DNA of 64,000 nt, taken from contig JAEOAD010002231.1 of NCBI GenBank assembly GCA_036365145.1, positions 620,001 through 684,000 on the forward strand, in the 5' to 3' direction. Each line of letters opens with the position of its first letter. Position 1 is the stretch's first letter. Shown piece by piece: positions 47,309 to 58,697 of the stretch. Below the pieces are notes generated by a model. It had not been told where the DNA came from. It worked only from the letters and a program-made list of their open reading frames with translations, and ran no database searches. Position numbers and translations under genes: made by a program. The stretch is from Orientallactaga sibirica (taxonomy: Eukaryota; Chordata; Mammalia; Rodentia; Dipodidae).

Positions 47309-48744
47309 GCATAAAATGTTAATTCCCGCCCCCCATGCACACAATGCTGTTTATTGTCTCTCCCCACATGAGGAGTGTGGTGTACTTGTCTGGTGGGGGT
47401 TTGCCATCTTCTAACGAGTAACCATGACAGAAACATGGATGCTATTGATTTACCAAACTTTGCTTTTCTTCATTTCTGAACTATCAAATTATTTGCAATA
47501 TAACACTACCAAAAAATAGAACATTCTAATTTCCACAAACAAGAACCCTGCTTATCTCTAGGAAATATAGATTCAAGGAACCTCATATATTCAAAAATAC
47601 CAAAAACACTCATTTGTGATACTGGCTATTCCAATCACCCATCTCTGATAAAATTAATATATCTGATCAGTTTTAATTCTGCTAAACTGTGTTAGAACCT
47701 TTTGTTCTGACTTCTATTTTTCTTAATGAATATTTTCACTTGGGCTACATTTGTTATATACCCAAGCAGAAATACTCCTCTAACTTAAATTTTTTGTTGA
47801 CCTGTTTAGATTTTGCTGATCCAATACTAGTAAGCATTTTGATGGCGTTTTACTTCATTTGCCTGCATGAATTACCTATGCTGCTTATAGTCAGATAGGA
47901 AGACTTTGTCAACCTGGCCTGTCTTATTTGATTTATTGACAAAGGAAGTACCTACATTTCTCAAAACAAGTTTATACTCTCATATATCTCAGAAATATTA
48001 ATGAATTGGATTCACAAAAGAATGTCTTGCATATGTTAGACATTTGGGTGAATCTTCTTTAAACTGTTGTAAATGTTTCACTGAGCTTAACATTTTTAAA
48101 AGATGTATTTATCTGATTTTTTTCTTTAGGAAATATATTTTTATTTGTTTTTACATCTCTATGTGCAGCTATTTTTATATTGCCAAAACTCACATAAATG
48201 CAAAATAAGAGTAAAATGCAAAAAAAAAAAAAAATGGCAAGCATTACTTTGTGGGTTTTTTTTTTTTTTTAACGTTTCATGGGCCAGTCTCATGTAATTG
48301 GTTACTCAAAGAATGTGTTGTGTCTTTTAACTGTACATATGGCACAAACCTGATCATCTCAGTAGTGTAAATATTTGAAAGATGGAATTCTCTCTGTTTG
48401 ATTTATTTTAGTTCCATTACAATTTCTCCATCTTTCATTACTGAATTAAAAGACACGTGAAGTTTTGATTTACAGTTTGGAAGTAATGGTATCGTGTTCA
48501 CTTTCTAACTTGCTTTTATTTGCTTTTTAAACTTGTTTTCAGGATTCCTAGTTTGTGAGAAGTTGATCTTCAGAATTATTTTTACACTATTTATGACTTA
48601 TTTTCATAATGTAAAAAGTGTGTAATTATTACAATATTAAGCCAAACAATGATAATGAATTGTATTGTTATAAAGTTTTATTGCTATTCCTGAAAACACT
48701 TGTCTGTCTACTTTGATTTAGACACAGAATTTTAGTCTGTTTTG

Positions 48745-49037
48745 TGTTGTGTGTATGGTGTGTTCACATGTGGGTGGACACACATGCATATGGAGTCAAG
48801 ATGTTGAGGTAAGATGTCTTTCTTGACCACTGTCCACCTTATTTACTCAGACAGGATCTCTCGCTGGAATCTAGAACTTGCCAATTTGGCTAGTCTATCT
48901 AGTCAACTTGCCACAGAGATTACAGACAGATGGACCACCATGTCTGTCCAGTAATTACATGGGTGCTGAGGATACAAACTCAGGTCTTCATGCTTACATG
49001 GAAAGTGCTTTATCCCCTGAGCCATCTCCTCAGCCCT
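48745..49037 (-). repeat. B3 SINE, inverted
   Basis: On plus: acatgggtgctgaggataca, aactcaggtcttcatgctta, gagccatctcctcagccc, matching the reverse complement of a B3 head. A convenient right-hand limit for the COL25A1 transcript. Confidence 0.75.
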
Positions 49038-50557
49038 TATTCTGCTTTTCTATAATATTGTAACTCTACTATTAAACTGAGTGCATGTACTTAGCTGTGA
49101 TGATTTTCTAAAACTAGTGTTTCTGGTTTATGTAATAATGCTTTCAAAATGAGCCCCTCCAAAGTCATTTTCTTCCTTTTGATGAATTAATTACATCACT
49201 TTACACTGCGTTGCCTGTTCCCTCTCCCATCTTCCCAGTCCTGTTTATAAGTGACAGATGACTGAATACCTCCACTAATCACCCGTCATTTTGCACATCA
49301 CTTTCCAGTGCTCATCTCTTGATCTGCACCCCAGCATTCGGTATAAACAAGCTATTCATTATCTCTACTTTTACCCCCTACCAGACCCCCAAATCCTAGT
49401 GTAGAAAGTCACTTTCCTTTGCCATGCAAGCAAGCAAGATGCAAGCCTCAGAATCACATTAGACACACCCACTTATCACCTACCCATTCCCCTGGCACAC
49501 ACCACCTATCTCATTACCACACCCCTCGATTATACCCCTGATGTCTCAAATCCACCCCTTATCTCTACTAAGTATCTAGATGGTCCTCATCTCTGTCATA
49601 TACTATAGAAGAGCCTCCTAATGCCCCCCCAGCAATTCCCAACCCCTCCCCTTCATCGTTACATCACCCTGAGTGGTGACTCAAAGCAGAATTAAAGCTA
49701 CCTTAGAAGATTTGTCACGTGAGATTTCTCAGGAGTTGCCTTTTATGGCAGCCCTGCAGGAATGCAACAGCAGTTTTTTTTTTTAATATATATATATTTT
49801 TTATTTATATTATTTTGATTTTACATTCATAGTAAAGGATCCATTGTCCTCCTCCCTGTCCTCCCTCTTTCAAAGGGACCCTTGTCAATGGGGAATGTGG
49901 GTCAAGCATTGTGAGGTTGGTTAAGAGTTCTTGTTTCTTAGTGTAACCCAAGAATGTGTGCCAGAACAGCTCGATGGGGAGGCTTAAGCAATCCCTTTCC
50001 TTTCCTCGCTTTAAATCCTCCAGGCGTTACCCTTCCTCCTGCAGACCCTTTGATGGAGAGTACACAGCCCATGTGATCTGACATGACGTACTTTAGAAAG
50101 CATCATGTGCACAGCATCCTGAAGGTCAAAAGCTCTCACCCCAAAAGTTTCCCATGCTCAACTACTCAATAATTCCTTTAATTGCTCCCTGGGATAGAAG
50201 TAGTCCTATTCCCATCCCCATGGTCCAGCTGATGAACACATGCTATTCTTCCTGGACTCCGCATATGCAACAATTTACTAAACACCTATTCTTGCCAAGT
50301 GGATATACTTCTGTGCTCCAGACATTTCTTGTACTTATCATTGCTGAACACTTATCAGATAGTAATGGTATGTTGGTCTCCTCTATGAGATGATGAGCAA
50401 AGAATGAACCCAAATCATAGCAGGTTTTCAGTAAAAAGGAAGTAGCAAGACAAAAAAAACACTGGGATTTATGAACCTTATTAATGTGCATAATAGATTT
50501 TTTAAAAACCACACGGTGAGTTTGGAGCATGGCAGGCGGTTCTCCAAACTAAAAGAA
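49038..50557. other. intergenic, mostly unannotated
   Basis: C-rich single-strand bias at 49250-49680 (many ccc/acc runs), a T/TA run at 49772-49810 and an L1-like scrap to about 49960. No gene seen. Confidence 0.6.
49772..49960. repeat. possible L1 3'-end-like scrap
   Basis: T/TA-rich run, then ttacattcatagtaaaggat and caaagggacccttgtcaatg, loosely like the blocks at 5255 and 6050. Weak. Confidence 0.3.
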
Positions 50558-50752
50558 GGGGCTGGAGACATGGCTTAGTGGTTAAGGTGCTTGCCTAGGA
50601 AGTGTAAGGACTCGGGTCCAATTCCCCAGAACCCATGTAAGCCAGATGCACATGGTGGCGCATGTGTCTCGAGTTCGTTTGCAGTAGTAGAGGCCCTGCG
50701 ATGCCCATTCTCTCTTCCCCACCACCTCTCTCATAAATAAATATAAAAAAAC
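50558..50752 (+). repeat. DIP SINE
   Basis: ggggctggagacatggctta to gcacatggtggcgcatgtgt, with an AAAT tail. The first DIP/B1-type copy after a gap beginning at 31959. Confidence 0.92.
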
Positions 50753-53700
50753 GAAAAGATGATGTGTTATGACTGTTTCCAAGTGAAAGTTCATGCTCTA
50801 TGTGCAGTTTGGAGTAGTATCACCTGCTAAATGTCCAGAGAGGAATGGGTTTGCAGAAAGTAGGAGCCAAATTAGCCCTATGCAGAAGAGGAGTGGCGAA
50901 CACAATGACTCTTAAATGGTTTAGAGCTGGCCAGTGCGGCTGAGACTAACAATTCACTAACGTGACAAATCTGTATCTTCATATGTGTGTGGTGCTGCCA
51001 TCCATTTAAACACCTTTTGGTGTTCTAAGTCACTTTTCTCTCCACTTGTGTCGGGGTGCAGGGCTTTTAATATGGGAAGCTTAGATGTAGTCCAGTTGTC
51101 AAACCTCAGTATTCATGAGAAGCAGTACAGACCTTCTGAGCGCATGGACTCCTGGCGCCCATGACCTGAGCTTCTGATTCAGATCGGAAAAGGGATTGGA
51201 GGATTTAAATGTTCACCAAGCTTCTAGGTGGTGGCAATGTACTTGGCCCGAGGTCCATACTTGGGAACAATTGCTAGTCTATTCTATTTTTGGTCTTCAT
51301 GCTGAATTTAAGATGCCTGCTGCACATCTGTAAAGACTGCAGCTGTGACAAAAGTTGGTGTTTAGAGAGGCTACAGAGTGTTGGGAACTTAATTCACAGC
51401 ACTCCAAGGGTTCACTGTGGGGAAGAAAATAGTTCTGAGTGTGGCAGGTAAGACCTTAATAGTGGGTTGATCATGAATAGGAGATGAGGAATTCGGTACA
51501 GTGAGAATATAATGAATTTCCCAGAAGCTAGTCTTTAAGGGTATGCAGATAGTAAACACGGGGCCCGGGAAAAGGATCGTATACAGATTGATCATCTTTG
51601 AATATACTTAAATGTGTTTAGGATGTAGTCTGAGGAAGAGATGTTGACCCACCCAACAAAACAAGATTCCAAAAAGCCTGGGGTGGATGTGGCATTTGGA
51701 GTAGAGGCTAGCCTTGAAAAAGGGAGTAACTTCATGTTCAATTTATAATGGAAGGAAGGAGAGAGGGAGGGAGGGAAGGGAGGGAGGGAGGAAGGGAAGG
51801 AAAGAAGGAAGGAATCAACCAATCAAAGATGTAGATGTGAGAACATTTTCAGCCTGGTGGAGAGTCTTAAGGGGTCTTGGATGCACCATAGGAATACAAG
51901 ATCATCTTTTAAAAAGGAGGAAGGTGGAAATGAAAGGAGCCTGGGAAAGATTTGAAGTATCACTATGATGATGGGGGTGGGGAAGAGTGTTGGTTGGTGG
52001 TCGTTTTTGAAGACATGGGTGAAGACTTTGAATTTATAGTAGTAATCTGGACCTCTGAGTGCATTTCTTCAGCAGCCCTGAGTGGACGAGTTGGGATAAA
52101 GTTGAAGAGAAGATAAAAAGATGGATTCTTGCAGTGTTTGATATTGGCCAAGTGGGTGAATACAAGAACAGTGGGTAAGGGAGTTGCTGGCATTGCTGGA
52201 GATGAAACTTCAATGTGTGTCAATGAGAGTAAAAGGAAAGGAAGGAGAGCTTGCAGAGCCTAGTAAACAGCTGGGAGATGAAGGAAATGGAGTTTGTTGC
52301 ATCAGGGAATTTGGGGTGGAGAGCTCTGTCAGGAGAATGCACTCAGAGTTGGATTTTTTCAATGCAATTAGAGTTACAGCAAATCTGGGTGTTTCTGACA
52401 AAAGAGTAGCTCAGGGACATGGGTGGCAGAATGCAGAACATCCTTAGACAGGAGGTCTGGAAAGATAATGGATCACAGAGCTGTCTGTAATGCATGTGTT
52501 GACATTTCCACGCGCATGTGCAGAACTGAGCTAGTCCACTGCCCTCAGCCACATCCCATCTCCTTTGCCCCAGGGAATGCTGTCACTACTCGCATGGCCT
52601 ATGGAACCAAAACTCACCCCTCATATCCTTATCATGCCAGTCACAGGCCATGACCAGCACATTCTATGAATTTGATATGTACTAGATCTGTCAGGGCCGC
52701 AGTATTTCCATATCCACAAACTAGGGCCAGGTAACTTGTATTTCTTCTGTAGATTACCATAACAGCAAGTCTTGGAATCACTAATCCTACCCTACATAGT
52801 AGCCAGAATGGCAGGTCTGTTTACATTTCCTTAAGTTGAAGTTCTTCATTTCTCTCCAGGTAAACCTCATATCCCTTCTGATTTTTACTGTCTTCTGTCC
52901 TCAGTCTACCTCCACTCTTCTAAGTTTACCTCTCTCGGTTCTCTCTCCCTTGTCCTGTATCTGAACAACCCACATTCGCTTTTTACCTCTTCAGCCAGGT
53001 TCTTCTCTTACTTTCAGGTTTGCTGTCTGCTACTTCATCTTCTTAACTTAAAACGCACTTTACCTCCCTAACTCCTTCCTATCATTAATGTGCCAGTAGA
53101 GCCATTGCTACCTCAAGAGAAATGATCAATCATGGTTAGGAGCCCTCCTTTGTGCTCCTTTTGCACCTTGTACTTTGTTGATAAAAGCACTCTGAGCGAG
53201 CGAGAGAGAAAGAACTATAGCTTTGATGTCAAGCTCATAGGTGGTACTCAATGCCTGTTTGTTGAAAGCATAAGCCAGTAAAAGTATCTGTTCAGAGGGT
53301 GTCAGAATAAATCATCCGGAATAAGATTAGCAAGTGGGTGTAGAAATACCCAATGTAAAAATGAGCATAGACTCCCTCCACAGCAGCTAGGAGCCAGATG
53401 AAAACACAGAGGAAATGGCTAGATGAGCAGGAGTGCTGCGCCAGGGTGATGGAGACTGACACCGAGGATACTCAAAACACACCCAACAGCAATCCAGAAG
53501 CTGCTGAGAGCTCAACACTAAAGTAGACTTAAAACACACCTACCAAGGCTCAGGGAATTTTGTGGAAGAGAGCCACAGTGTGGGAGGGAATATCCTGAGA
53601 CATGCCCCCCCCACCACACACACAATGACTGCTGCACTCACAGCTCATAACCCACAACCCCATGGTGAATACCAGCCCTCCCACGGAGGAGGGTCCTCAA

Positions 53701-54697
53701 TGGAGTGAAGGCAGAGAGGAGTGAAATGATGGTATCAACATATGTGTCCATACAAAGTTTCCACTTAATTTTTTTTAAAAAGGAGCATAGAGCTCATGGT
53801 AAAATTTGTATATCTTCTTCCACTAGCCAAAGATTGCAGAAATCTGTCAATATAAGGTATATAATTCCATATGTACTTCCCTTCCATTCTCTTACAAATT
53901 GTACTTTCAACATCAAATGGTGATTAAAAAAAAAAAAAAAACATAGGAGATATCTGTTCTTTGGAATCTAACCACATTCTCAGAAAACAAGTTTTGTGTA
54001 GACCTGGGTATTCCATGAGTAAGATCCTACAAGAAAAGAATGTAAACTGGAGCATCTTGGGAAGGGATGAAGGACAAAGCTTTCATAGAACAGAGTTTGG
54101 AAGCTATGCTCAGTCAACACTGCCCCAGTGAGGAGTGCAAGCAGTCTAAGTGTGTGTGTATTGTTGCTCCCTTGGTGTCCCTGTTACAGGAGTTGCTCCA
54201 AGTGTCACTATTCAGAACTGTCCTCATTGGTGACTCCTTGATTGGTCAATCTTGTTCACGTCACATTTTTGTCTTCACAGCCACCCTTGAAGGTCTCATA
54301 TCCCCCTTCTAAAAGGCACTAGTACTCAATTCTGCCATACTACATTGTCCCTCTTATGCTCCTCTGGTCCTCTTTACAGGAGCCTTGTGGTCAGCCTGGG
54401 CTCACTTGGATAACTGGGACAAGCCCCATATTGTAATGTTAGCTGACGAGCAATCTTAGTAGCATCTCCCTAATTCCTCAATAGCATACCCCACAACAGT
54501 CACAACTTCCAGGGAGAAACACAGGGGCATTTTGGCTGTGATGTTTCATTCTTCCCACTACACTGTAATCATATACAGATATTTGGGTATATAGACAAAC
54601 CTAAAAGAAACTACAAATTACTAGATTTTATAGTATTGACATCTAAAATCATACAGAGCTAGGCATTATATTTCATGATATAAGGATACTTTTAAGG
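50753..54697. other. intergenic, no gene recognised
   Basis: Apart from a GGGA/GGAA tract (51748-51814) and an A run (53925-53941), I see no repeat family, RNA or conserved coding frame in this 3.9 kb. Confidence 0.6.
51748..51814. repeat. (GGAA/GGGA)n purine tract
   Basis: Purine-only imperfect microsatellite of about 65 bp. Confidence 0.9.
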
Positions 54698-54698
54698 T

Positions 54699-54781
54699 CT
54701 AGGGGTATAGCTCAGTAGTAAAGTGTTTGTTAGCATGCACAGGGCATGGGTTTGATCCCTAGCAGTGCAAGAAAGAAATGA
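54699..54781 (+). repeat. ID element (tRNA-Ala/BC1-type SINE)
   Basis: taggggtatagctcagtagt, aaagtgtttgttagcatgca and gggtttgatccctagcagtg, then an A-rich tail. Matches the rodent ID core. A DIP inserted directly in its tail. Confidence 0.82.
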
Positions 54782-54782
54782 A

Positions 54783-54917
54783 GGGCTGGGGAGATGGCTT
54801 AGTGGTTAAGGCCACATGCACAAGGGGGCACATGCATCTGGAGTTCGTTTGTAGTGGCTGGAGGCCCTGGTGTGCCCATTCTCTCCCTCTCTCTTTCTCT
54901 CTGCCTTTTTCTCTCTT

Positions 54918-54957
<40 letters not shown>

Positions 54958-54962
54958 AATAT
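54783..54962 (+). repeat. DIP SINE with internal deletion and (AAAT)n tail
   Basis: gggctggggagatggcttag then a jump from ttaaggc straight to cacatgcacaaggg, losing the middle of the tRNA-like head (box B region). Target-site duplication aagaaagaaatgaa on both sides. About ten AAAT units at the end. Confidence 0.92.
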
Positions 54963-55264
54963 TAAAAATATTTTAAAAAGAAAGAAATGAAAATGCTTTT
55001 AACATCTTATACTGTTCTCATACTCTATTAGTAAGAAACAGCAGAATAAAGGGCTAAGCTCTTACCATAGTAATATTTAACAACTACTGTCTTCTACTTC
55101 AACATGTTTTTCTTTTCATTGACTTCAATTAGTAAGCTTTTTGCCTCGTTTTATTTTGTTTTAGACTGAGCATTTCCTGGGGGAATGTATGACACTACTA
55201 TGACATACTGCCACCCTCATAATTTTACACTGAAAAGTAAATGTTTTTCTTCCACTTTTCCAAG

Positions 55265-55350
55265 TAAAGCTGAGACTCAAAGAAGCTGAATCCTAGCCCA
55301 ACATTATCCAGTCAATAAAAGTAGCTTATAGAAAGTTTCAATGCAGGGCA
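55265..55350 (-). repeat. possible MIR fragment
   Basis: aagctgagactcaaagaagc, acattatccagtcaataaaa resemble the MIR core in reverse. Weak. Confidence 0.4.
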
Positions 55351-55396
55351 GACACAATTCTACTCTTGGGATGAGGTACTTGGTGCCTTCACTCTT

Positions 55397-56043
55397 TGTA
55401 TTAGTCAGCTTTCTGTCCTTGGGACAAAATATCAGAGGAAAACAGTGTACCGGAGGAAAGGTTTGTTTTAGTTCATGGTCTCGGTGGTTTCAAATCATGG
55501 TCATTTAGCTCTATGTTTCTGGACAGAGCATCATGAAGAGGAGTATATGGCAGAATAGAGCTGAGAAATGCCTCTGAGAAATTCTGAGTATATCATAGAA
55601 TGGGGCCATTTACCTCTTGGCAGCCTAGAAGGAGAAGGGGGCAGAATGGGCAAAGGACAAGATACAGCCCAAAAGGGGCTGAAGAGATGGTTTAGTGGTT
55701 AAGATGTTTGTCTGCAAAGCCTAAGGACCCAGGTTCAATTCCCCAGAACCCACATAAGCCAGATGCACACGGTGGCACATGCGTCTAGAGTTCATTTGCA
55801 GTGCCTGAAAGCCCTGATGTGCCCAGGCCACCAAGAGCTTACTCTCTTCAATAAGGTCCTCCTTCCTACAATTCCCATCACTTCTAAATAGTCCATCAGA
55901 CTGTGTGTCCAACTATAGATTAATCCACTGATAAAGAGAAAGCCCTCATGATCCCATCTCTTTCCCCAAAGCTTCACCTTTGTACATTGCTGCATTGGAA
56001 ACATGTGAGCCTTTGGAAAACATTTCAGATGCAAGCCATAACA
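55397..56043 (-). mobile_element. MaLR-like LTR, broken by a DIP
   Basis: On plus: tgtattagtcagctttctgt, ttcatggtctcggtggtttc ... actgataaagagaaagccct and catttcagatgcaagccata. The layout matches an old MaLR-type LTR in reverse orientation. No target-site duplication found. No coding sequence. Confidence 0.6.
55675..55824 (+). repeat. DIP SINE, 3'-truncated, inside an LTR
   Basis: ggggctgaagagatggttta to gcacacggtggcacatgcgt, ending at gatgtgccc without a tail. Confidence 0.9.
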
Positions 56044-56109
56044 CACTGCCAATTCCTAAATGAGACGATTCAATATATGACTGGTGGTGATAAAAAAAAT
56101 ACAATAGTG

Positions 56110-56383
56110 GGGCTGGAGAGATGGCTTAGGGGTTAAGGCTCCTGCCTCCTAAGCCTAAGAACACTGGTTCCAATCTCCAGCGCTTCCCATCTCCAGGTCC
56201 CACGTTTAGCCAGATGCAAAGTGACGCAAGGGCGCAATGCTACACTTGACCACAAGGGGGCGCACACATCTGGATTTCGTTTGCAGCAGAGACACTGCTG
56301 GCGCTCCCACCTCTGTCTTCCTCTCCCTCCCTCTGTCTCTCTCTCTGTCTCTCTCCAAAAAAATAATTTAAAAATTTTTTTTA
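56110..56383 (+). repeat. DIP SINE, variant with degenerate internal duplication
   Basis: cctcctaagcc variant. ggttccaatctccag (56166-56180) is followed by the diverged second copy cgcttcccatctccag (56181-56196), as in the element at 11870. Target-site duplication aatacaatagtg (56098-56109 and 56384-56395). Confidence 0.94.
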
Positions 56384-56395
56384 AATACAATAGTG

Positions 56396-57030
56396 TTCTT
56401 AGTAATTACAGTTCGAACTTTCCAATAGTATTTAGTCTTTAAAAGAGACTTTGAAAAAGTTCCCTGGGTTTACTGGTAAGTGTCTTTCCACCTGATGAAT
56501 GAATGGTCTGAAAATTCCTTAGTTTTGTGTCTTTGGTTCAGTAGAAGTTCTCCAGAGTGGCTCATGACCATGAGATGCAGAGCATGGGTTTCATTACCAT
56601 CCCTTTTCTGAATGTGGTTCTGATGCTTTCTACCGGCAGGCATGTAGTAGGTGGTGAGTGAAGCTCCCAGTATGGGTGTTAGAGCCATTTTCTACAGTCC
56701 AGAAGAGTGTGTCAGGGCAGGAAGCAGGCTGCCAAGAAACCACAGTACCATAATGGTATTATCAGAGCCAATGAAGGGGAGCTTGAATGGTTCAAAATAA
56801 GAGATTATTGGTTAGACTGAAGACTGTTCTGGGCACCAAAAATCTTAATAGGTAACCAGACCTTGGGTCACATACTTCTCTTGAAAAGTATGAGTACCCC
56901 CTCCCAAACTTTGAGGTTCTTACTGGGGACAGAACTGAGACAAACGTAAAGAGGTTTGTTTAATGATGTGCTGTACTGGAAACCTGAAGGTTTGTAGCAG
57001 ATTTGAGTTCCAACTCATTCTAATTGAGAA
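56396..57030. other. intergenic, nothing recognised
   Basis: Unique-looking sequence without repeats or coding signal. Confidence 0.6.
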
Positions 57031-57034
57031 AGAA

Positions 57035-57130
57035 AATGAGAAAGGATGAGTAAATCAAGGAGACAGAGCTGTTAGTAGCAGAGCCTAGAACCAGAGCCTC
57101 CCGATTCAGAACACTGTGTCTTGTTCCTTA
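57035..57130 (-). repeat. possible MIR fragment
   Basis: gttagtagcagagcctagaa and ccagagcctcccgattcaga resemble the MIR 5' half in reverse. Weak. Confidence 0.4.
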
Positions 57131-57160
57131 AATGTTCCAGGCAAGGAAACTTCTAAAATC

Positions 57161-57188
57161 TGTGTGTGTGTGTGTGTGTGTGTGTGTG
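57161..57188. repeat. (TG)14 microsatellite
   Basis: Fourteen uninterrupted TG units. Confidence 0.95.
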
Positions 57189-57276
57189 ATGTGCATTTAT
57201 ATGCGTGAATGTGGACCCACATGTGCCACAGAACACGTGTAGAGGTCAGATGACAACATTCCAGGGGCGGATCTCA

Positions 57277-57430
57277 CTTTTTTTGTTGTTTTTCAAGATA
57301 GGTTTTGACTCTACCCCAAGCTGACCTGGAACTCACTCTGTATTCCTAGGCTGGCCGCCAGTTCACAGCGATGCTCCTACCTCTGCCTCCAGACTGCTGG
57401 GATTAAATGTGTGCACCCCCACACCTTGCA
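57277..57430 (-). repeat. B1 SINE, inverted, nested in B3
   Basis: On plus: caagctgacctggaactcac, tcctacctctgcctccagac and tgctgggattaaatgtgtgc. Diverged. Confidence 0.85.
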
Positions 57431-57579
57431 GGACCTCACCTTCTGCCTCATTTAGTGGCACGGTCTCTCATTTTCTTGTTCACTGCCACATCCACGTGCC
57501 TCTAAGCAATTCTCCTGTGTCTTCCTCTCGTCTCATACTCAGCATGCTGGGATCACAGAAGCCCACCACCACTAGCTTT

Positions 57580-57796
57580 TATTAAATTTTATTATTTATT
57601 TATTTATTTGAGAGAGACAGAGCAAGAAAGAAAGGCAGATGGAGAATGGGTATGCCAGGGCCTTCAGCTGCTGCAAATGAACTCCAGGTACATGTGCCAC
57701 TTTGTGCATCTGGCTTACGTGGGTACTGGGGAATCAAACTTGGGTCCTTTGGCTTTTCAGGCAAGTCCCTTAACTGATAACACATCTCTCCAGCCC
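57580..57796 (-). repeat. DIP SINE, inverted, nested in B3
   Basis: On plus: (ATTT)n, gtatgccagggccttcagct, tgcatctggcttacgtgggt and acatctctccagccc. Confidence 0.92.
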
Positions 57797-58024
57797 ACTT
57801 CTGGCTTCTATCTGGCTTCTATGTGCTATGGGGGGGTCTAAATTTGGAAACTCAGCTTGAGTAGCAAGCTCTTTACTCACTGGGCCATCTCCCCCAGCCC
57901 CAAGTTCTAAATTCTCATCATGTTCTTTTGAGTTAAGCTCGTTCTCCCTTCTTAATACTAGTAATCAAATATTTCTAGGATGTTCTCAATTAATTATTGC
58001 AAAGTTTCTTGCCATCCAGCTGAC

Positions 58025-58215
58025 TTTAGTGTTGAAAACTCAGGTGCTAGAATCAAATACACCATATCTGAATCTTTGTTCAACCACTTACAGGGTAATG
58101 TTTCAGTTTCCAGACTGTTAGCAAAACGATGATAAAATTGCCTTCCTCAAAGTGGTGGGTGATTACAAGCATCAGTGAGTGAACAAACGTGCTTAGGGCA
58201 GGGGCAAGTCCACAG
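58025..58215 (+). repeat. MIR
   Basis: gtgctagaatcaaatacacc, gttcaaccacttacagggta, atgtttcagtttccagactg and gatgataaaattgccttcct follow the MIR consensus in order. Confidence 0.7.
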
Positions 58216-58268
58216 GTGCACTCAATAGCCCATTCTATTATTCTCTTTACAACAGAAGGCCCGCACGC

Positions 58269-58302
58269 TCCCTGGTTGTCTAGTGGTTAGGATTCGGCGC
58301 TC
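58269..58302 (+). pseudogene. tRNA-Glu(CTC) 5' half, truncated in the anticodon loop
   Basis: tccctggttgtctagtggtt then aggattcggcgctc: 33 of 34 bases match the 5' half of mammalian tRNA-Glu-CTC as I know it (one change, G to T at position 9), ending at the CTC anticodon. The 3' half is absent and unrelated sequence follows. It cannot make a tRNA. It resembles the tailless tRNA retropseudogenes described in mammals. Confidence 0.8.
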
Positions 58303-58480
58303 AGGCCTATGTAGATTGAAAACCAGCAGCTCCTCAGGAATCCTCCAGGCCTTCAGTGCCAGATCGGGACTGCTGAGCCATCTGGCCACACGGACTGAGC
58401 TGCTACCGGGTTCCTTGATTCTTGGGCCTGCAACTGCTATTGGACTACTATAAGCTAATCCAATAAATTCCTTTTTTAAT
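58303..58480 (+). repeat. retroelement 3' end, family uncertain
   Basis: Blocks such as cctccaggccttcagtgcca, ggactgagctgctaccgggt and ctaatccaataaattccttt (with AATAAA) recall a widespread mammalian LTR-like repeat end. It abuts the tRNA half with no spacer. Confidence 0.45.
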
Positions 58481-58697
58481 ATTAATAAAACCCTGCATGC
58501 TATTAGTAGACAGTATGCAGTGACCAGAAGATGCTGTTTGATCTTGAGAAAGAAAACAATTGTGCAAAGAAGCTTTTTCAGTGCTCATTTTACTGCTGTC
58601 GGAGCATGCACCATGTCTATAGGCCTAAGCACCAATTCTGATACAAAAACTAAGGGAAAAGTTTTCTTCTGGTAACTTGAGTTCAAAAATGGTGACT

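Larger units (their letters stand above)
711..48700 (+). other. COL25A1: COL25A1 gene, 3' half (collagen XXV alpha 1 chain)
   Basis: Collagen XXV is a type II transmembrane collagen of the MACIT group (with XIII and XXIII). Its furin-shed ectodomain, CLAC, binds amyloid-beta, and the protein is needed for motor innervation of muscle. The window holds fifteen coding exons and the terminal stop/UTR exon. The N-terminal cytoplasmic, membrane and COL1/COL2 parts lie upstream of the window. Identification rests on the exon peptides: short Gly-X-Y blocks in the order expected for COL25A1 and the C-terminal tip GPDGLPMPGCWQK. From memory of the family, COL13A1 ends in a GEDGLPVQGCWNK-type tip and COL23A1 in a PVPGCWHK-type tip, so COL25A1 fits best. 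Every exon is phase 0 with GT-AG borders. The 3' limit is uncertain. Confidence 0.93.
43653..48700 (+). other. COL25A1: COL25A1 terminal exon (stop codon + 3' UTR), copy 2, 3' end uncertain
   Basis: Same acceptor and TGATGA start as copy 1. Copy 2 runs on into single-copy sequence after 46905 and so may carry the natural distal UTR. Candidate poly(A) signals: aataaa near 46512 and attaaa at 47303-47308, the latter followed about 70 bp on by a GT-rich stretch (gtgtggtgtacttgtctggt); further attaaa near 48445. I cannot tell which is used, so the end given is only a limit before the B3 SINE. Confidence 0.6.
57195..57901 (-). repeat. B3 SINE, inverted, split by two insertions
   Basis: Parts: 57195-57276 (gtgtagaggtcagatgacaa), 57431-57579 and 57797-57901 (ending gggccatctcccccagcccc). 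A B1 and a DIP, both inverted, separate them. Confidence 0.65.

Noticed and set aside
51592..51968. Open frames on both strands across the purine tract
   Set aside because: Created by the GGGA/GGAA microsatellite (Gly-Arg-Lys-Glu or Ser-Pro-Phe runs).
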